7,573 nt of DNA from Treponema sp. (lineage in GTDB: Bacteria > Spirochaetota > Spirochaetia > Treponematales > Breznakiellaceae), in the NCBI GenBank assembly GCA_031266255.1, contig JAISBK010000190.1, positions 1 to 7,573 of the forward strand. Direction: 5' to 3'. The translations under genes and the position numbers were made by a program. A model generated the notes under the pieces. The model saw nothing but the letters and a program-made list of their open reading frames with translations. It was not told the DNA's origin and searched no databases. Below are positions 6,487-7,573 of the stretch, one piece after another. The number at the start of each line of letters is the position of its first letter. Positions within the stretch are counted from its first letter, which is position 1.

Positions 6487-6515
6487 ATGATACCATACCC
6501 GTCTAGGGCTATCAA
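6487..6515 (-). promoter_or_regulatory. Near-consensus sigma70-type promoter of alaA
   Basis: Read on the - strand: TTGATA (6515-6510, 5 of 6 matches), a 17-bp spacer, then TATCAT (6492-6487, 5 of 6 matches) preceded by TGG, which gives an extended -10. Predicted start of transcription is near 6480, leaving a leader of about 70 nt. It lies 25 bp beyond the end of the upstream sugar permease gene, so alaA has its own promoter, although readthrough is possible. Confidence 0.7.
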
Positions 6516-6539
6516 CACGCCCCCATAAACCGGAAGCGA

Positions 6540-7379
6540 TCAGTCCTTGATTCCCGTCATGGCGATACCCTGGGTGATCTGCTGTTCAAAGATGAGGAAG
6601 ATAATGAGCGCCGGAATAGACGCCGCCATATTGCCGGTGATGGGGATAACCCGGTCGGAGGCATAGGTCATCTCGAAGGTAGGGAGCCCTACCGGCAAGG
6701 TAAACATCCGCTCACTCATAGCGCAGAGCAGGGGCCAGAGGTAATTGTTCCAACAGCCGATAAACGCCAGGATACAGTTGGTAACCAGAACCGTCCGGGA
6801 AAGGGGGAGCACAATCCGAGAAAAAACCGTCAAATGTTTTGCCCCGTCAATCTGGGCCGCATCGATCAATTCTTTGGGAATGGCCTTGAAAAAACTCACC
6901 ATGATGATGAGCCCCATAGAACCGGCGATTCCGGGCAGGATCATTCCCGCATAGGTATCGATCATATAAAAGCCGTTCACGGTGATAAAAAGAGGCACAA
7001 TAGTGGCTTCCCCCGGAACCATAAGCCCCAGCAGGAAGTAGAAAAACATGCTCCGCTTTCCCCGGAATTCCATTTTTGCCAGGGGATATGCCGCCAGGGC
7101 GGAAACCGTCAGGCCCAGGGCGGTACTGATTATGGCGATCAGGAAGCTGTTGAAGGTCCACATCGGCACCCGGCTGTTCCCGATGATGTATATATAATTC
7201 GCCAGCGTATAGGGGGGCTTAAACCAGTCAATGAGCTTCCTGAAAGAGGCGCTTTCAGCCTTTAAGGACGCAAAAAGGCCGAAGACCAGGGGAAATAAAA
7301 AAATCGCCGCTATGAATAGGGAAAGCAGGGTAAGGACTATGCTTCCGGAATTGTGTTTACGGGATAGGGTATTCATCAT
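6540..7379 (-). CDS. Carbohydrate ABC importer permease, MalG/UgpE type
   Basis: 279 residues, usual for the inner-membrane MalG-type subunit of CUT1 sugar importers. Hydrophobic segments lie near 13-36, 76-100, 110-130, 142-164, 198-218 and 248-266. The EAA loop that contacts the MalK/UgpC-type ATPase is clear at about 170-193 (ELIDAAQIDGA, IVLPLSR). Other family marks are NSFLIA (77-82), AAYPLAKMEFRG (96-107), the CWNNYLWPL stretch (209-217) and a C-terminal GIAMTGIKD. It pairs with the permease whose end is encoded just upstream; their junction is TAATG, sharing one base. GGAGG (7384-7388) lies 4 nt before ATG 7379 and 7 nt before the next ATG at 7376, so either may be used. The ATPase and the sugar-binding lipoprotein are outside the window. 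Substrate cannot be told from the sequence; a sugar, oligosaccharide or glycerol-phosphate would fit. Confidence 0.93.
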   Translation of the reverse strand: MMNTLSRKHNSGSIVLTLLSLFIAAIFLFPLVFGLFASLKAESASFRKLIDWFKPPYTLANYIYIIGNSRVPMWTFNSFLIAIISTALGLTVSALAAYPLAKMEFRGKRSMFFYFLLGLMVPGEATIVPLFITVNGFYMIDTYAGMILPGIAGSMGLIIMVSFFKAIPKELIDAAQIDGAKHLTVFSRIVLPLSRTVLVTNCILAFIGCWNNYLWPLLCAMSERMFTLPVGLPTFEMTYASDRVIPITGNMAASIPALIIFLIFEQQITQGIAMTGIKD

Positions 7380-7573
7380 TATTCCTCCGTCTTCCGCTGA
7401 ATGCGTAGCTGTATATAAGAAAGGGCTACCAAAATGATAAACAGGGCATAGGACATGGCCGCGCCGTACCCCATATCGCTTTGCCGGAACGCGGAGTCAT
7501 AGATGTACTGAATCAGGGGCCGGGTTGCCGTACCGGGGCCGCCGCCGGAAATCAATTGGATTTGGCCGAAAAC
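7379..7573 (-). CDS. Carbohydrate ABC importer permease, MalF/UgpA type, C-terminal fragment
   Basis: Open from the window edge to a TAA at 7381-7379, giving the last 64 residues. The stretch FGQIQLISGGGPGTATRPL (2-20) and the following IQYIYDSAFRQSDMGYGAAMS (21-41, spanning IYD, FR and MGYGAAM) are the typical end of UgpA/MalF-type permeases. A final membrane segment (about 39-54) and a charged cytoplasmic tail (QLRIQRKTEE) follow. It forms a heterodimer with the downstream MalG-type protein and is translationally coupled to it by TAATG. The rest of the gene, including its EAA loop, lies beyond the window. Substrate unknown. Confidence 0.88.
   Translation of the reverse strand, partial: VFGQIQLISGGGPGTATRPLIQYIYDSAFRQSDMGYGAAMSYALFIILVALSYIQLRIQRKTEE

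Noticed and set aside
6834..7265. 143-codon open frame on the + strand opposite the MalG-type permease
   Set aside because: It is antisense to a clear membrane permease gene; the translation is His/Gln/Gly-rich with no family resemblance.
1..7573. A novel defence or mobile system in the window
   Set aside because: All long genes belong to well-known families (chemoreceptor, hydrolase, YejBEF, AlaA, sugar permeases). I saw no transposase, integrase, tRNA, attachment site, nuclease or toxin-antitoxin pair.

Overview
This window carries ordinary, well-conserved bacterial genes. Its core is a three-gene peptide/microcin C-type ABC importer (yejB-yejE-yejF) on the + strand. The gene set, mixed base composition and AGGAGG-type ribosome binding sites fit a Gram-negative-like bacterium of moderate GC. 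A chemoreceptor gene beside a separate sugar ABC importer would suit a motile saccharolytic spirochaete of the Treponema type, but that placement is inference and nothing in the window proves it.

Layout. Positions 1-279 (+) hold the C-terminal end of a methyl-accepting chemotaxis protein, with a recognisable methylation site and unusually purine-rich codon use. It abuts or overlaps a 284-294 residue alpha/beta hydrolase (ending at 1160). A 90-bp gap holds a candidate promoter and a purine-rich Shine-Dalgarno. yejB (1251-2348), yejE (2345-3388) and yejF (3385-5064) follow, joined by 4-bp ATGA overlaps. The 127-bp convergent gap (5065-5191) holds a strong rho-independent terminator for yejF and a second, upstream hairpin sharing the same CGATAC/GTATCG arms.

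On the - strand, alaA (glutamate-pyruvate aminotransferase; 5192-6409) has its own near-consensus promoter (6487-6515), a structured leader and a clear Shine-Dalgarno that fixes its start. Upstream on the same strand are two permease genes of a carbohydrate ABC importer: a MalG/UgpE-type permease (6540-7379), and the C-terminal 64 residues of its MalF/UgpA-type partner (7379-7573, cut by the window end). These two are coupled through a TAATG stop-start overlap.

How they work together. YejB and YejE form the membrane channel and YejF is a double ATPase powering import of oligopeptide-like substrates. The periplasmic binding protein YejA is not in the window. AlaA makes alanine from pyruvate and glutamate. 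The - strand permeases import an unidentified sugar or glycerol-phosphate-like solute. I found no new defence, mobile or RNA system. The points worth a second look are the missing yejA, the base bias of the chemoreceptor tail, and the structured non-coding sequences flanking alaA.
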